The translations under genes and the position numbers were made by a program. From contig OZ243039.1 in the NCBI GenBank assembly GCA_965212025.1, forward strand, positions 1,798,001 to 1,862,000: a stretch of DNA of 64,000 bases, written 5' to 3'. A model generated the notes under the pieces. The model did not search any database. It was given only the letters and a program-made list of their open reading frames with translations, and was not told the DNA's origin. This stretch comes from G965212025 sp965212025. Its GTDB lineage: Bacteria; Pseudomonadota; Gammaproteobacteria; Poriferisulfidales; Oxydemutatoraceae. This document shows, piece after piece, positions 41,737 to 51,079 of this stretch. How positions within the stretch are numbered: position 1 is the first letter of the stretch; the number at the start of each line of letters is the position of its first letter.

Positions 41737-42510
41737 ATGCCTTTCAAGGAATCATTCACGGCTTTCGTAACGCTGGTGAGACGGGAAATCGCGAGATTCT
41801 TTCGAATTTGGCCACAAACTCTGGTTCCTCCCGCGATTACCACAACTTTGTATTTCATGATTTTTGGAGAGCTTCTCGGCTCTCAACTAAGGGATATTGA
41901 CGGTTATCCCTACGTAAGCTATATCGTTCCCGGGTTGATCATCATGGTGGTCATCATCAACGCATACTCGAATGTTTCCTCCTCCCTGTTCAGCGCGAAA
42001 TTTCAGCGTAATCTGGAAGAAGTCCTCATCTCTCCCATGTCAGATTTCAGTATTCTCACGGCCTATGTAGCAGGGGGAGTTGTACGGGGCGTCATGGCGG
42101 GGATGATTGTTTTGCTGATATCCGGGGTTTTTACCAGTTTCCAGATTGTCGCGCCACTTGAAGCTTTGTTCATCATGTTTCTGACTGCCGTCCTTTTTTC
42201 CATTGCCGGATTCATCAACGCGCTTTACGCCGACAGTTTTGACGATATTTCGATTATTCCAACCTTCTTGCTCGCGCCACTCACGTATCTGGGAGGGATC
42301 TTTTTTTCGGTGCAGATGCTCCCGGATGTCTGGCAGGACATTGCTTACTTTAATCCCATGCTCTACGTCATAAATGCATTTCGCCATGCCATGCTGGGCA
42401 TCTCTGACGTCAACCCAACGACTTCAAAGCTGGTCGTGGTGGGGACGACCGTGGCTTTGGCAATACTTGCGAGCCACCTTTTAAAGAAAGGAACAGGGAC
42501 ACGCCAATAG
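41737..42510 (+). CDS. yadH: ABC-2 type exporter permease (YadH type)
   Basis: 257 residues with six hydrophobic segments. The EIARFFRIWPQTLVPPAITT N-terminus, the YVSYIVPGLIIM segment and LTYLGGIFFSVQMLPDVWQ are standard for the YadH branch of ABC-2 permeases. Works with the ATPase immediately upstream. The gene is convergent with nagZ, 76 bases away. Confidence 0.9.
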   Translation: MPFKESFTAFVTLVRREIARFFRIWPQTLVPPAITTTLYFMIFGELLGSQLRDIDGYPYVSYIVPGLIIMVVIINAYSNVSSSLFSAKFQRNLEEVLISPMSDFSILTAYVAGGVVRGVMAGMIVLLISGVFTSFQIVAPLEALFIMFLTAVLFSIAGFINALYADSFDDISIIPTFLLAPLTYLGGIFFSVQMLPDVWQDIAYFNPMLYVINAFRHAMLGISDVNPTTSKLVVVGTTVALAILASHLLKKGTGTRQ

Positions 42511-42586
42511 CGACTGCCCTCCCCTCCTGAAAGCAGACGTAGCCAGGTCAGGAACCAGAAACTCCTTGCCTTAACTTCCTCAAATA

Positions 42587-43549
42587 TCAGACCAAAGGCT
42601 CTGTTGCCAGCCTGGCCACTCGTTCCCACTTCCTGCCAAACCTCTGCCCATAACTCTCTATTTCGTTTTTGCTCAAAGACTGCAAGGCCAGATCAGCATG
42701 CTTGGGGGAGGAAATAATCGCCATATCACATCCTGCCGCCAAAGCCTCCTTGAGTGGCACGGTGTTTGCCCGGGACACAGCTTGCATGGAAAGATCGTCG
42801 CTAAAAACAATCCCTCTAAAGCGCAACTCAGAACACAATTTCTGAGTGATCCAAAAATGGGAAAGGCTGGCAGGGCAGTCGTCCACCGCGCTGTACCGAA
42901 CATGGGCAACCATAATGGCGTCAAGCCTGCCTGCCAATGTCGCGAAAGGCACCATGTCTTGATTCCAAATATCCTGATAGCTCCTATGGTCAACAACTTT
43001 CTGCAAATGCGTATCCGTCTCGACTGAGCCATGTCCGGGAAAATGCTTCCCAACGCCAATCATGCTTTCTGCGTGTAATCCTTCAAGAAGTGCTCCTCCC
43101 AGCTCGACCACTGCTTTCGGGTCACTGTGAAAAGCACGGTCGCCAATGACACCGGTCTCGTAAGTTGCCAAATCCAGTACCGGTGTAAAACTGAAGTCAA
43201 TGCCAACTTCAGACAGTTCTCTGGCAAGCACGGCACCACATTTCTTCGCCATATTTTTTCCTTCATCAGCACTTTTCCTGTAAAGATCTCCGACCTCGCC
43301 CATCGGCGGCAAAAGAGTGAATCCTGTTTTGAATCGCTGTACCCTGCCCCCTTCATGGTCTACAGCCACCACAAGACCGGCGCGGCACGCGCGCATTTCC
43401 TGCAGCAGTTCAACCAGTTTTTTCTTTGAAGAATAGTTTCGTAAAAAAAGCAGAACGCCGCCCACTGCCGGATGTTGCAAGCGGTTCCGGTCAAGCTCGT
43501 TCAAGCTCGTTCCGGATACCGAAACCATAACGGGCCCAAGAAAGCCCAT
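42587..43549 (-). CDS. nagZ: Beta-N-acetylhexosaminidase (peptidoglycan recycling)
   Basis: GH3 cytoplasmic enzyme that releases GlcNAc from 1,6-anhydro-muropeptides. 320 residues. GPVMVSVSG, GGVLLFLRNY and VAVDHEGGRVQRFK in the N-terminal half; KHFPGHGSVETDTH carries the catalytic His on the loop unique to NagZ; the nucleophile Asp is in IVFSDDLSMQAV. The start is the ATG at 43549, giving MGFLGPVMVSV; a longer frame to 43639 would overlap the end of the neighbouring 999-residue gene. Confidence 0.94.
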   Translation of the reverse strand: MGFLGPVMVSVSGTSLNELDRNRLQHPAVGGVLLFLRNYSSKKKLVELLQEMRACRAGLVVAVDHEGGRVQRFKTGFTLLPPMGEVGDLYRKSADEGKNMAKKCGAVLARELSEVGIDFSFTPVLDLATYETGVIGDRAFHSDPKAVVELGGALLEGLHAESMIGVGKHFPGHGSVETDTHLQKVVDHRSYQDIWNQDMVPFATLAGRLDAIMVAHVRYSAVDDCPASLSHFWITQKLCSELRFRGIVFSDDLSMQAVSRANTVPLKEALAAGCDMAIISSPKHADLALQSLSKNEIESYGQRFGRKWERVARLATEPLV

Positions 43550-43601
43550 TACACCCGGGAACCCTGTTTTCTGCCGGGCAAACGTTGCGATATCAGGTAG
43601 G

Positions 43602-46601
43602 TTATGCCTGCAACGCCAAATTCCTATCCAGCAAATCACGGAGAAAGACCCGTCCTTCCAGAAGAAATTTCAGATTCTGTGCAGGGGTCCGGAACGCAGG
43701 AAAATCATCTTCTACTGACGGAATGTTCATTTCTTCACGCCACTCTTTTCGGATCTGGTTAGCATTGGCGAAACGCAACTTTCCATAAGCTTTCTGATTC
43801 TCCGAGAAAGGGTGACCGGTGACTGCATAAGCAAAAAAGCTTGTTGGTCCCCTTGCTATTAAAGCGTCGGTTCCCTCCCTTGCCAAATACTTGTATGAGT
43901 GAACCGTAGCCTGCATTGCCAAATTACGGGTTTTCATGGACAACCCACCTCCACCAAATGTTTCGCCATCGGTTCTGTCATGCATTTGCCGCCGACACTG
44001 CCACCAACACAGTTCGTTAATTTTTGTAAAAATATGCATTTGCAACGCTTCGGCGGTCACCGTTTGCCCAACTGCTGTCTTCTTCGCTGTCCAGTGATTA
44101 ATTACGTTTTCAATATACTTACCGCTTCCTTCAAGTTGCATAATGTTCACGTTGTCCAACATCTTCTCGTTTACCGCACCCATACCTCCATCATTCAAAT
44201 CCCGATCTCGCAACTCCAGACGAATCACCTCTTTTGAAAGATGCTGCAAATAGAGCAACGCTTCTGTTCCCCCACCATTAGGGTTTGTCATTATTCCAAG
44301 CGCTTCAAGAGCTGATATCCGTTCCTGATTATTTGCAGCAGAAACATCCTGTATGGCACCATTGCGTAACTCCTCACAGGCGCGGTTGCAAACACCTTCC
44401 AGGTAAGCGTCACTATTTGCCTCATCACCACGCCCAAGGTCATGCAAAATCATCTTGGCCAGTACCTTTTCATAGACTTTGCTCAAAATGACCGGGGAAT
44501 TCTGGACATCATCAACCAGCCCCGGGGTTTTCGCGACAATATCCATTTCATAAGCCCCCAAGACTTCCAGCCTACCCACAAGGTCTGTTAAGTAGGAACT
44601 AACTGAACCCAACCTGTTCCTCGCAGGATCCCCTCCAATCTCTTGACATAAAGGGTTGTACAAGTTCTCCAGAAAACTTTGCTCTATCAAGCCTAATTCC
44701 GGTGGAGAGCTTAGGTCACACAAAGACAGACCAGCGACTTCCTTTTCAATTTCTACGAGCAAATCGCTGGCTCGTAACAAACATTCCAATTCATAATTTT
44801 TGTCCCCTTTCTTCACATCACGTACTTTTTCAGCCAGAGCATTTCTGTATAAATTGGTAAAAGTTTCGCTGCAATCGTGTTCCTGGTCTTTCCCAAAAAT
44901 ATTCAGGTAGTTTGTTATGGGTTGATTCTCCCCCGTGAGACGTCGCTTGCCGAGGCATGAACATTCCTTCCAGGCCTGCCTCAACGCCATATCCACCATG
45001 ACTTCAGACGGGGGTTCGTCGATAAACCCTTTGTTTTCACCAGGTCCCGAATAGTTCTTCCACGACTGCTCGCACAAGGTTTTGAAAATTTTCATTTCCA
45101 GGTCGCTTCCATTTATTGCCTTGCCATTGGCTCGGCTTGCCGCCTCCGAAAACTCTATTGCTTCCTGGGCAGCCTCTCTAAAGTCTTCAATTCTTGGCGG
45201 ATTTTTACTGAACCATTGGCTGGTTACCCTAGTATCCCCCCCCCTATGTGCCATTAGAACGTAGGCATTGCTTGCGGCGGCCAACCCACAAGCTCGGTCG
45301 TATGCCTGCATCTCTCCTGTTGTCAGCCCAAATTTTTGTTGCAAACGCTCCGTGATGACACGGTTCTCCTCCTCCACCCCAATGGCAGGCACCTGCTCCA
45401 TTTGCGGTTGAAAAATTTTCTGGCGCATGGTGGCGGCTTCTGGCAAAGACTCGCTCTCCCCGGCAAGCGTAGCAGAACAAACGTCCATTTCCAAAAATTC
45501 CCTGATGTCCCCGTAGCCCAGAGGGCTTTGCTGGGGTTCCGGATTCTGAAGTCTTTGCGCCACCATGCCCATGTAGTTGTTTTTATGCGACTTGAGACAT
45601 TCACTGGCAAAAGCATTCTGCTCAAATTCACTGCGAAATTGAGGAAGCGTGCCGGCTTCTTCAAGAGCTGGCTTCAAATAATGCCTGAAAAAGTATTCGG
45701 CACTCCCCGCCACCTGGTCAAACCGTGACGCGTGCTCGCCAAAGACTCCCGAATAACTTCCCGTCGCATACCGTTTTTCCGGAGGCCGGTGCAGGTGCTC
45801 AATATGTTCCCATATATGGACTCGTTGGGTTTCGTCATACACCCTCCGCTGGATGCCCATGGCGTGTTCTACATGCCCCACGGCATCGTCGTAACCCGGC
45901 ACTTCGTCGGCAGATGCCCGTGGAACAACATCGGGAGATCCAAAGAGAGACTGACCACCAACAGGCACAGGTACCGGTACCGTAAACTGCTCGATTGGCC
46001 GGGGATTTCGTTCGAAGTCAAAAGGAACCGGATGAATTTGGATATCCGTGCCAATATCACCAAAGTCTAGCGGTGGGTTCTCGACCGCGCGTGCGTAACT
46101 TGGAACCCCTTCAGCTTCATTCTGCCGGGTCTCTACCAACTCATCATTGTACTCAGGCGGGTTAATTCTGCCTTCCCCAACGCCCCCTGCTTCTGCGTCA
46201 ATAACCGAGAACAGTTCCTGTACCGCCTTGCTGTGGTAAGAAGCTCTTAATGGCAAACCATGGTGAAATTTGAAATCCAGCTCACGCAGATATTTTTCTT
46301 TCAGGCGAGGCTTTGTGACGTTCAACTCATTAATTTGCTCGCGAAAACTGATCAATGCCTCCGCTTTTTGATCGCCTGCGGCAAAACGTTTCACACGCAC
46401 CAAGCTAAAAAACCTGTCCTTAATGAACGCCACGGCATAACGGCCGAAGGAGCCTGACTTCCTGCTCACGTAGACTTGCCCTTCCCTGCCAACCCCTCGC
46501 AACTCCAATTCCCCTGAATTGAACCGCTGTTGGCGGGCTGCATCTCCCACTTCGGGTGCTTGTCGACCCACAAAGCCGACACGATTTAAAAGCGTAGGCA
46601 T
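43602..46601 (-). CDS. Very large orphan protein (999 aa), possible secreted effector
   Basis: I do not recognise a known family. No signal peptide or membrane segment is visible. The N-terminal ~130 residues are basic and contain GREGQVYVSRKSGSFGRYAV and a following KDRFFSLVRVKRF. Residues ~145-245 are Pro-rich and hold PPEYNDE (148-154), VPSYARAV (166-173) and VPGYDDAV (234-241), which resemble eukaryotic WW-domain-binding (PPxY-like) motifs. Residues ~250-999 are mostly helical by composition, with many Cys and Trp, ending RVFLRDLLDRNLALQA. It is the only gene in the window with no housekeeping relative. It sits alone between efp and nagZ. An effector role is an inference from size, lack of relatives and motifs. 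Confidence 0.75.
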   Translation of the reverse strand: MPTLLNRVGFVGRQAPEVGDAARQQRFNSGELELRGVGREGQVYVSRKSGSFGRYAVAFIKDRFFSLVRVKRFAAGDQKAEALISFREQINELNVTKPRLKEKYLRELDFKFHHGLPLRASYHSKAVQELFSVIDAEAGGVGEGRINPPEYNDELVETRQNEAEGVPSYARAVENPPLDFGDIGTDIQIHPVPFDFERNPRPIEQFTVPVPVPVGGQSLFGSPDVVPRASADEVPGYDDAVGHVEHAMGIQRRVYDETQRVHIWEHIEHLHRPPEKRYATGSYSGVFGEHASRFDQVAGSAEYFFRHYLKPALEEAGTLPQFRSEFEQNAFASECLKSHKNNYMGMVAQRLQNPEPQQSPLGYGDIREFLEMDVCSATLAGESESLPEAATMRQKIFQPQMEQVPAIGVEEENRVITERLQQKFGLTTGEMQAYDRACGLAAASNAYVLMAHRGGDTRVTSQWFSKNPPRIEDFREAAQEAIEFSEAASRANGKAINGSDLEMKIFKTLCEQSWKNYSGPGENKGFIDEPPSEVMVDMALRQAWKECSCLGKRRLTGENQPITNYLNIFGKDQEHDCSETFTNLYRNALAEKVRDVKKGDKNYELECLLRASDLLVEIEKEVAGLSLCDLSSPPELGLIEQSFLENLYNPLCQEIGGDPARNRLGSVSSYLTDLVGRLEVLGAYEMDIVAKTPGLVDDVQNSPVILSKVYEKVLAKMILHDLGRGDEANSDAYLEGVCNRACEELRNGAIQDVSAANNQERISALEALGIMTNPNGGGTEALLYLQHLSKEVIRLELRDRDLNDGGMGAVNEKMLDNVNIMQLEGSGKYIENVINHWTAKKTAVGQTVTAEALQMHIFTKINELCWWQCRRQMHDRTDGETFGGGGLSMKTRNLAMQATVHSYKYLAREGTDALIARGPTSFFAYAVTGHPFSENQKAYGKLRFANANQIRKEWREEMNIPSVEDDFPAFRTPAQNLKFLLEGRVFLRDLLDRNLALQA

Positions 46602-46683
46602 TTCACTTTTCCCCCAGTTTTATCTCAAACACGCATAGATTTTATTCTACTACTGCCCTGGCTATCGCGCAAGTAACGGGGTA

Positions 46684-46711
46684 GCAGGTGGCAGGTGGCA
46701 GGTGGCAGGAG
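46684..46711. repeat. 7-bp tandem repeat downstream of efp
   Basis: GCAGGTG three times in a row (46684-46704), then GCAGGAG. It lies in the 155-base gap between the efp stop and the orphan gene's start, about 85 bases before that start. A simple slippage repeat; copy number could vary between strains. Confidence 0.8.
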
Positions 46712-46756
46712 CCACAAAAAGCCGAAGCTGAAAATTTGTTCGCGTGCTAAAAGGCT

Positions 46757-47326
46757 TCAGGATTTGGCACGCGATACGTACTCCCCCGTACGCGTGTCAA
46801 TACGTATTTTTTCACCTTCTGAAACAAACAACGGAACTTTAACCACAACCCCGGTCTCAAGCTCAGCTGGCTTGGTTCCCCCAACAGCCGTGTCGCCTTT
46901 TGTTCCAGGCACAGTGTGTGCGATTTTCAATTCCACAAAATTGGGCGGCTCAACGGAAACCAGCCTGCCATTGTGCAAGAGGGCAGAACAGGTATCGCTT
47001 TCCCGGACCCATTCCCGACATCGCGACATCACCTCCTCTCCCGCGCTGTATTGCTCGAAATTGGAACTGTCCATGAAGAACCAGACGTTGTCATCTGAAT
47101 ACAGATACTGCAACTGTATCCCCACTACATCTGCTGCCGGGATGGTTTCTCCGGACTTGAAAGTCCGTTCAATGACACGTCCATCCAAAAGATTTTTCAA
47201 GCGTACACGCATGAAGGCCTGCCCTTTCCCTGGCTTGACAAACTCGCTCGCGACCATTTCACAGGGTTCGCCGTTTAGTAAGACTTTCAGCCCGTTTTTG
47301 AATTCACTGGTACTGTATGTCGTCAA
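46757..47326 (-). CDS. efp: Elongation factor P
   Basis: Relieves ribosome stalling at polyproline stretches. 189 residues like E. coli EF-P. The loop VASEFVKPGKGQAFMRV carries the lysine that EpmA/EpmB beta-lysylate in E. coli. PPNFVELKIAHTVPGTKGDTA and VKVPLFVSEGEKIRIDTRTGEYVSR match the family. The start is TTG at 47326 (MTTYSTSEFKNGL), with GAGGC about 10 bases upstream; the longer open frame to 47401 adds 25 unrelated residues. epmB, often next to efp, is not seen here. Confidence 0.94.
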   Translation of the reverse strand: MTTYSTSEFKNGLKVLLNGEPCEMVASEFVKPGKGQAFMRVRLKNLLDGRVIERTFKSGETIPAADVVGIQLQYLYSDDNVWFFMDSSNFEQYSAGEEVMSRCREWVRESDTCSALLHNGRLVSVEPPNFVELKIAHTVPGTKGDTAVGGTKPAELETGVVVKVPLFVSEGEKIRIDTRTGEYVSRAKS

Positions 47327-47665
47327 TGTGTTTTGCCTCGTAAAAAAAATGTCAGGCTGACCCTGGTTTGACATCCACTTTTGGCTTTCCCGACAGAGCA
47401 AGCCATAGTGTGTTTTTCAACACCGGAATCCTTTTCCTGACAAAAGGTGATCATTGAAAAATCATCGCGGGGTTCTCCGGCGCAAGCTCTCCAGCACCAA
47501 ATCGTTCGAACAATGGGTATCGGGCATTATGACAAATAAAAACTTTCTGCAAGAGGGGCTTCGGCTCGTATGGGTTGCGAAATTCATGGGTGCAAGGAGA
47601 GCCATCTCACCTGCTTCTTTGCTTATATTTGATTCGTAATTTCACGCTGTAACAGACTGATATTC
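47327..47665. other. Intergenic region between parC and efp
   Basis: 339 bases without a supported gene. A bulged inverted repeat pairs TTTTTCAA-CACC (47414-47425) with GGTG-ATCA-TTGAAAAA (47447-47462) and may be a structured RNA or weak terminator. A 61-codon open frame at 47454-47639 on the plus strand has no family features and is not called. Confidence 0.5.
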
Positions 47666-50062
47666 CTACTTTTTTTCTTCCTTGCTTCCGGGGAGCAGAG
47701 TTTTTATCAACAGAGATTCAGCGTTTCTGCCAAGAAAGCTTCGCCATGATTTGGACAGCAGGCACCCACGTAACCCACGGCTTGTCTTATAGTTGGCAGC
47801 AATTTCAGAGAAAGACAGGCGTCGGCTGCGGGTGACGGCAGTCACCTCAATCTTTGCGCCCGGAAACACCACCGCAACCAGCAGCAATTTCTCCGTTCTC
47901 GACAGCATTTCACCTCTTGGAAACTTCATGAACCTGACTCCCTTGCCGCTGCGGTGAACAGGAAGCTCACTAACATCAACTGCGCATACGCGCCCAACGT
48001 TGCTAATCCCCACAAGCAGGCTTTCAGATTCCTCAGCCGGCTCCGAAAAACCCAGAAGGACGGGAGGCAATGCCTTGTGCCCTTCTTCAACCCTTAAAAG
48101 CTGCCGCCCCATCTTCCTGGCAAGCAAGGACTTTGCGGCCATTCTCAACACCTGTCCCTGACTGTTTGCCCACAGAATATGCGCGTCTTCGCCGGGTAGC
48201 AGCACATTCGTGAATTGCCGAGACTTTTCCAGCTTCAGTTTGGCACTTAGAGGCTCGTTCTTGTTCCGTCCGCCAGCAAGTTCGTTGATTCCCAGACCGA
48301 AACACCAGCCAGCCACGTCAAAAAACAGGGCACGGCCATTGCTTAGCCCCTTCGCCTCAACCAGGAACGCGTCTCCCTCCAGGTATTGCAGACTCGCACG
48401 GTTCACTTCGCTGCCTTTCACAACCCGCACCCACCCCTTTTGCGACAACACGACCGTTACAGGCTCGGCAGCAACCGGCAACGGAGCGTGGCGGCGAGCC
48501 TGCACCGCAGGGCTTCCTTGCAGCTCGCTACGACGCGGATGCCCAAAAGCCATTGCATCTGCGTTCAATTCTTTCTTCAGCAGCGAAACCAGGCGCCTCT
48601 CGGAGCGCAAATAGCGATCGATGTCTCTCTTTGTATCCAGCAAGCCAACCCGTTCCCCCAGCAATTTGTTTTCTTCGAGTTTTGCCAGTTTGCGCAAACG
48701 CAGTTCAAGAACGGCTTCAAGCTGTAGCTCATTGAGACCAAATTCCGACCGCAGCTCTGCACCAGGATCGTCTGAATTGCGAATGATGCTGATGACTTTG
48801 TCGAGGTCGGCAAAAACCAGTAGCAGCCCTTCTACTTGCTCAAGACGTTCTACAGTTTTGCCCAACTGACAACGCAAGCGCCTGCGGATCGTCTGCTTTC
48901 TGAACTCCAGCCATTCCAGAAGAAAATCCAACAAAGATTTCATCGCGGGGCGTCCGTCTTTGTCGATGACATTGAATTTGAAGCGGCAACTTTTTTCGAG
49001 ATCTGTCGTGGCCAAAAGGTGTGCAATCAAGGGTTCAGGATCAAAGCCACGTCTGCTGCTTTCAATGACCAGACGAACAGGAGTATTAATATCTGATTCA
49101 TCTCGTAAATCACTAACATGAGGTAATTTTTTAGCATGTACCTGGCGTGAGATTTGGTCAATAATGCGGGTAGATGAAACCTGCCACGGCAAAGCGGTTA
49201 TGACGACCCTTTTGTCCTCAACGACATAGCTGGCGCGCAGGCGCACCACCCCCTGGCCGGTTCTGTACATGGCCAACAAGTCTTTCCGCTTGCTGACGAT
49301 GACACCGCCTCCAGGAAAATCTGGTCCCTGGATACTCTGAAGAACATCTTCCAATGTCGCTTTTTTGTTATCCAAAAGGCAAATCAGAGCGGCTACCACT
49401 TCGCGCAGATTGTGAGGAAGAATGTCCGCAGACAAGCCAACGGCAATGCCGGTCGCACCGTTTAGCAGAAGATTGGGCAAACGGGCAGGAAGCACTTGGG
49501 GTTCCATCAAAGTGCCGTCAAAATTTTGCTGAAAATCCACGGTTCCCTGGCTCAGTTCCCGAGTCAGAACGTCTGCGTACGCGGAGAGCTTGGCTTCCGT
49601 GTAGCGCATGGCCGCAAAGGACTTGGGATCATCAACAGAACCCCAATTCCCCTGCCCCACCAAAAAAGGATGGTTCATCGTGAAAGGTTGCGCCATCGAC
49701 ACCATGGTCTCGTAGCAGGAAGCATCACCGTGCGGATGAAATTTGCCAATGACATCCCCCACTGTGCGTGCCGCTTTTTTTGGCTTTGAGCTTGCCGAAA
49801 GCCCCAGCTCGGTCATGGCATAAATAATCCTGCGTTGCACAGGCTTTAGTCCGTCACCAAAAAAAGGCAAAGCCCGATCCAGTACCACGTACATGGAGTA
49901 ATCCAGATAGGCTGTTTCGACAAAATCGACCAGGCGCTTTTCGAGCAGACCGTTATCCGGGGACTGTGCCTGAACTTCTCCTTTCTGCCCGGCCACAGGA
50001 AGGTCAGCAGGCGGAGCCTTAGGAGGAAGACCGTTCAGTTCGCCTTGTTTTGAGAAAGCCAT
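47666..50062 (-). CDS. parC: DNA topoisomerase IV subunit A
   Basis: Breaks and rejoins DNA to unlink daughter chromosomes. 798 residues. LDYSMYVVLDRALPFFGDGLKPVQRRIIYAM, GKFHPHGD and the catalytic tyrosine in AAMRYTEAKLS are present. The C-terminal part has an incomplete set of GyrA-like blades, as in ParC, and no GyrA box. About 35 residues of Pro-rich extension precede the usual start. It is followed on the same strand by efp; the HAD gene and parE lie upstream in the same direction. Confidence 0.95.
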   Translation of the reverse strand: MAFSKQGELNGLPPKAPPADLPVAGQKGEVQAQSPDNGLLEKRLVDFVETAYLDYSMYVVLDRALPFFGDGLKPVQRRIIYAMTELGLSASSKPKKAARTVGDVIGKFHPHGDASCYETMVSMAQPFTMNHPFLVGQGNWGSVDDPKSFAAMRYTEAKLSAYADVLTRELSQGTVDFQQNFDGTLMEPQVLPARLPNLLLNGATGIAVGLSADILPHNLREVVAALICLLDNKKATLEDVLQSIQGPDFPGGGVIVSKRKDLLAMYRTGQGVVRLRASYVVEDKRVVITALPWQVSSTRIIDQISRQVHAKKLPHVSDLRDESDINTPVRLVIESSRRGFDPEPLIAHLLATTDLEKSCRFKFNVIDKDGRPAMKSLLDFLLEWLEFRKQTIRRRLRCQLGKTVERLEQVEGLLLVFADLDKVISIIRNSDDPGAELRSEFGLNELQLEAVLELRLRKLAKLEENKLLGERVGLLDTKRDIDRYLRSERRLVSLLKKELNADAMAFGHPRRSELQGSPAVQARRHAPLPVAAEPVTVVLSQKGWVRVVKGSEVNRASLQYLEGDAFLVEAKGLSNGRALFFDVAGWCFGLGINELAGGRNKNEPLSAKLKLEKSRQFTNVLLPGEDAHILWANSQGQVLRMAAKSLLARKMGRQLLRVEEGHKALPPVLLGFSEPAEESESLLVGISNVGRVCAVDVSELPVHRSGKGVRFMKFPRGEMLSRTEKLLLVAVVFPGAKIEVTAVTRSRRLSFSEIAANYKTSRGLRGCLLSKSWRSFLGRNAESLLIKTLLPGSKEEKK

Positions 50063-50140
50063 AGGCAGGCGTTAGAAGACTGTGTTTTTCCGTTCAGAAA
50101 AGGGAAGCGGTTGATATTCTGGAGCGAAGGAGCAAGGAAC

Positions 50141-51073
50141 TCAGTGCGAGGGTGCGCCCTTGCCCACCTGATCCTGGACATTTCTGGAACGCTGTGTCCG
50201 CAAGCGACCGAGCATGCTATGAACCGTTCTTTCGAGCCATCGGCGCGCATCTGAGCCTTCGGAATAGTCAGCCGGGGAATGGTGATCTCCACGCATTTCC
50301 TCCTGATTCAGTTGATAGGCCTCTTCATGGCGGTCTTCGGCATAGACCACCAAACCCTTGCCTCCTCCTGATTTGATCACCGAAAAAACCGGCACATCAC
50401 TGGAGCCGTCTGCCACGTAAATCATTTGCGAAATTGGCACGCGGCGCTTTTCCGGCGGCAAGTAAGCGTTCAAATCAATATCACCGTTAAAGTTAGAGCC
50501 TTTGTTGATTTCAAAAATCGCGCGTGTTTTTGTCGTGTCATCAAGAACATAACGAATGCGGGACAGAATGGTTTTACCGTGTTCTTTCTTTTCCTCAAAC
50601 TCACAGCCCCAAACTCCATCGAAATATCGCGCAATCTTGCTGCCCAGAATGATTTGCCGCAGCCCACAGCTCACGACATAGTGTTCCACGCGACACCGAA
50701 AACTTTTGTCAGAATATTTTTCTGCGATTCCTTTTAACCGTTCGAAAATGTCCGGGATGCCCTTGAAGAACTCCAGCCCGGCACCCAATTCTCTCAACAA
50801 GGCGTTGTTCAGCCCGAAAAAACGCCCATCATGCGTGTAATCCAGAATGTGGTTCAGGTAATTGACGCTTTCAGAAAAGAGTGGCGCTTCTTGAGGGTGA
50901 GCCTGTAACTGCGTCCGTGCCTCTTCGTTTTTTTGCCCTACCTCCTCCCAAAACTCGTTGCCGTCTACATTAAAGCGCTCAAACAGAACCTTCTGCATGC
51001 TTCCCGGAATCAGCGTTTGGTCAAAGTCCCACAATACGGCAATCACGCTCTCATCAAACAGTTTGTTTGCCAT
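50141..51073 (-). CDS. HAD-superfamily phosphatase-like protein
   Basis: 310 residues. VLWDFDQTLIPGS is HAD motif I (DxDxT, with Asp nucleophile and acid/base). VVSCGLRQIILGS gives motif II (S/T), and IYVADGSSDVPVFSVIKS carries motif IV acidic residues. The cap region is helical. The C-terminal ~60 residues are charged and probably flexible. It lies between parE and parC on the same strand, with 6 bases to parE. The substrate is not known; a serine-phosphatase-like fold is the closest guess. Confidence 0.8.
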   Translation of the reverse strand: MANKLFDESVIAVLWDFDQTLIPGSMQKVLFERFNVDGNEFWEEVGQKNEEARTQLQAHPQEAPLFSESVNYLNHILDYTHDGRFFGLNNALLRELGAGLEFFKGIPDIFERLKGIAEKYSDKSFRCRVEHYVVSCGLRQIILGSKIARYFDGVWGCEFEEKKEHGKTILSRIRYVLDDTTKTRAIFEINKGSNFNGDIDLNAYLPPEKRRVPISQMIYVADGSSDVPVFSVIKSGGGKGLVVYAEDRHEEAYQLNQEEMRGDHHSPADYSEGSDARRWLERTVHSMLGRLRTQRSRNVQDQVGKGAPSH

Positions 51074-51079
51074 ATTCTG

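Noticed and set aside
43495..43515. 10-bp tandem repeat TCAAGCTCGT within nagZ as an insertion
   Set aside because: Alignment with E. coli NagZ shows no extra residues at this place, so it is chance similarity in coding sequence.
47454..47639. 61-codon frame between efp and parC, considered as a remnant of epmB
   Set aside because: No radical-SAM cysteine motif or other EpmB block is visible and base usage looks non-coding.
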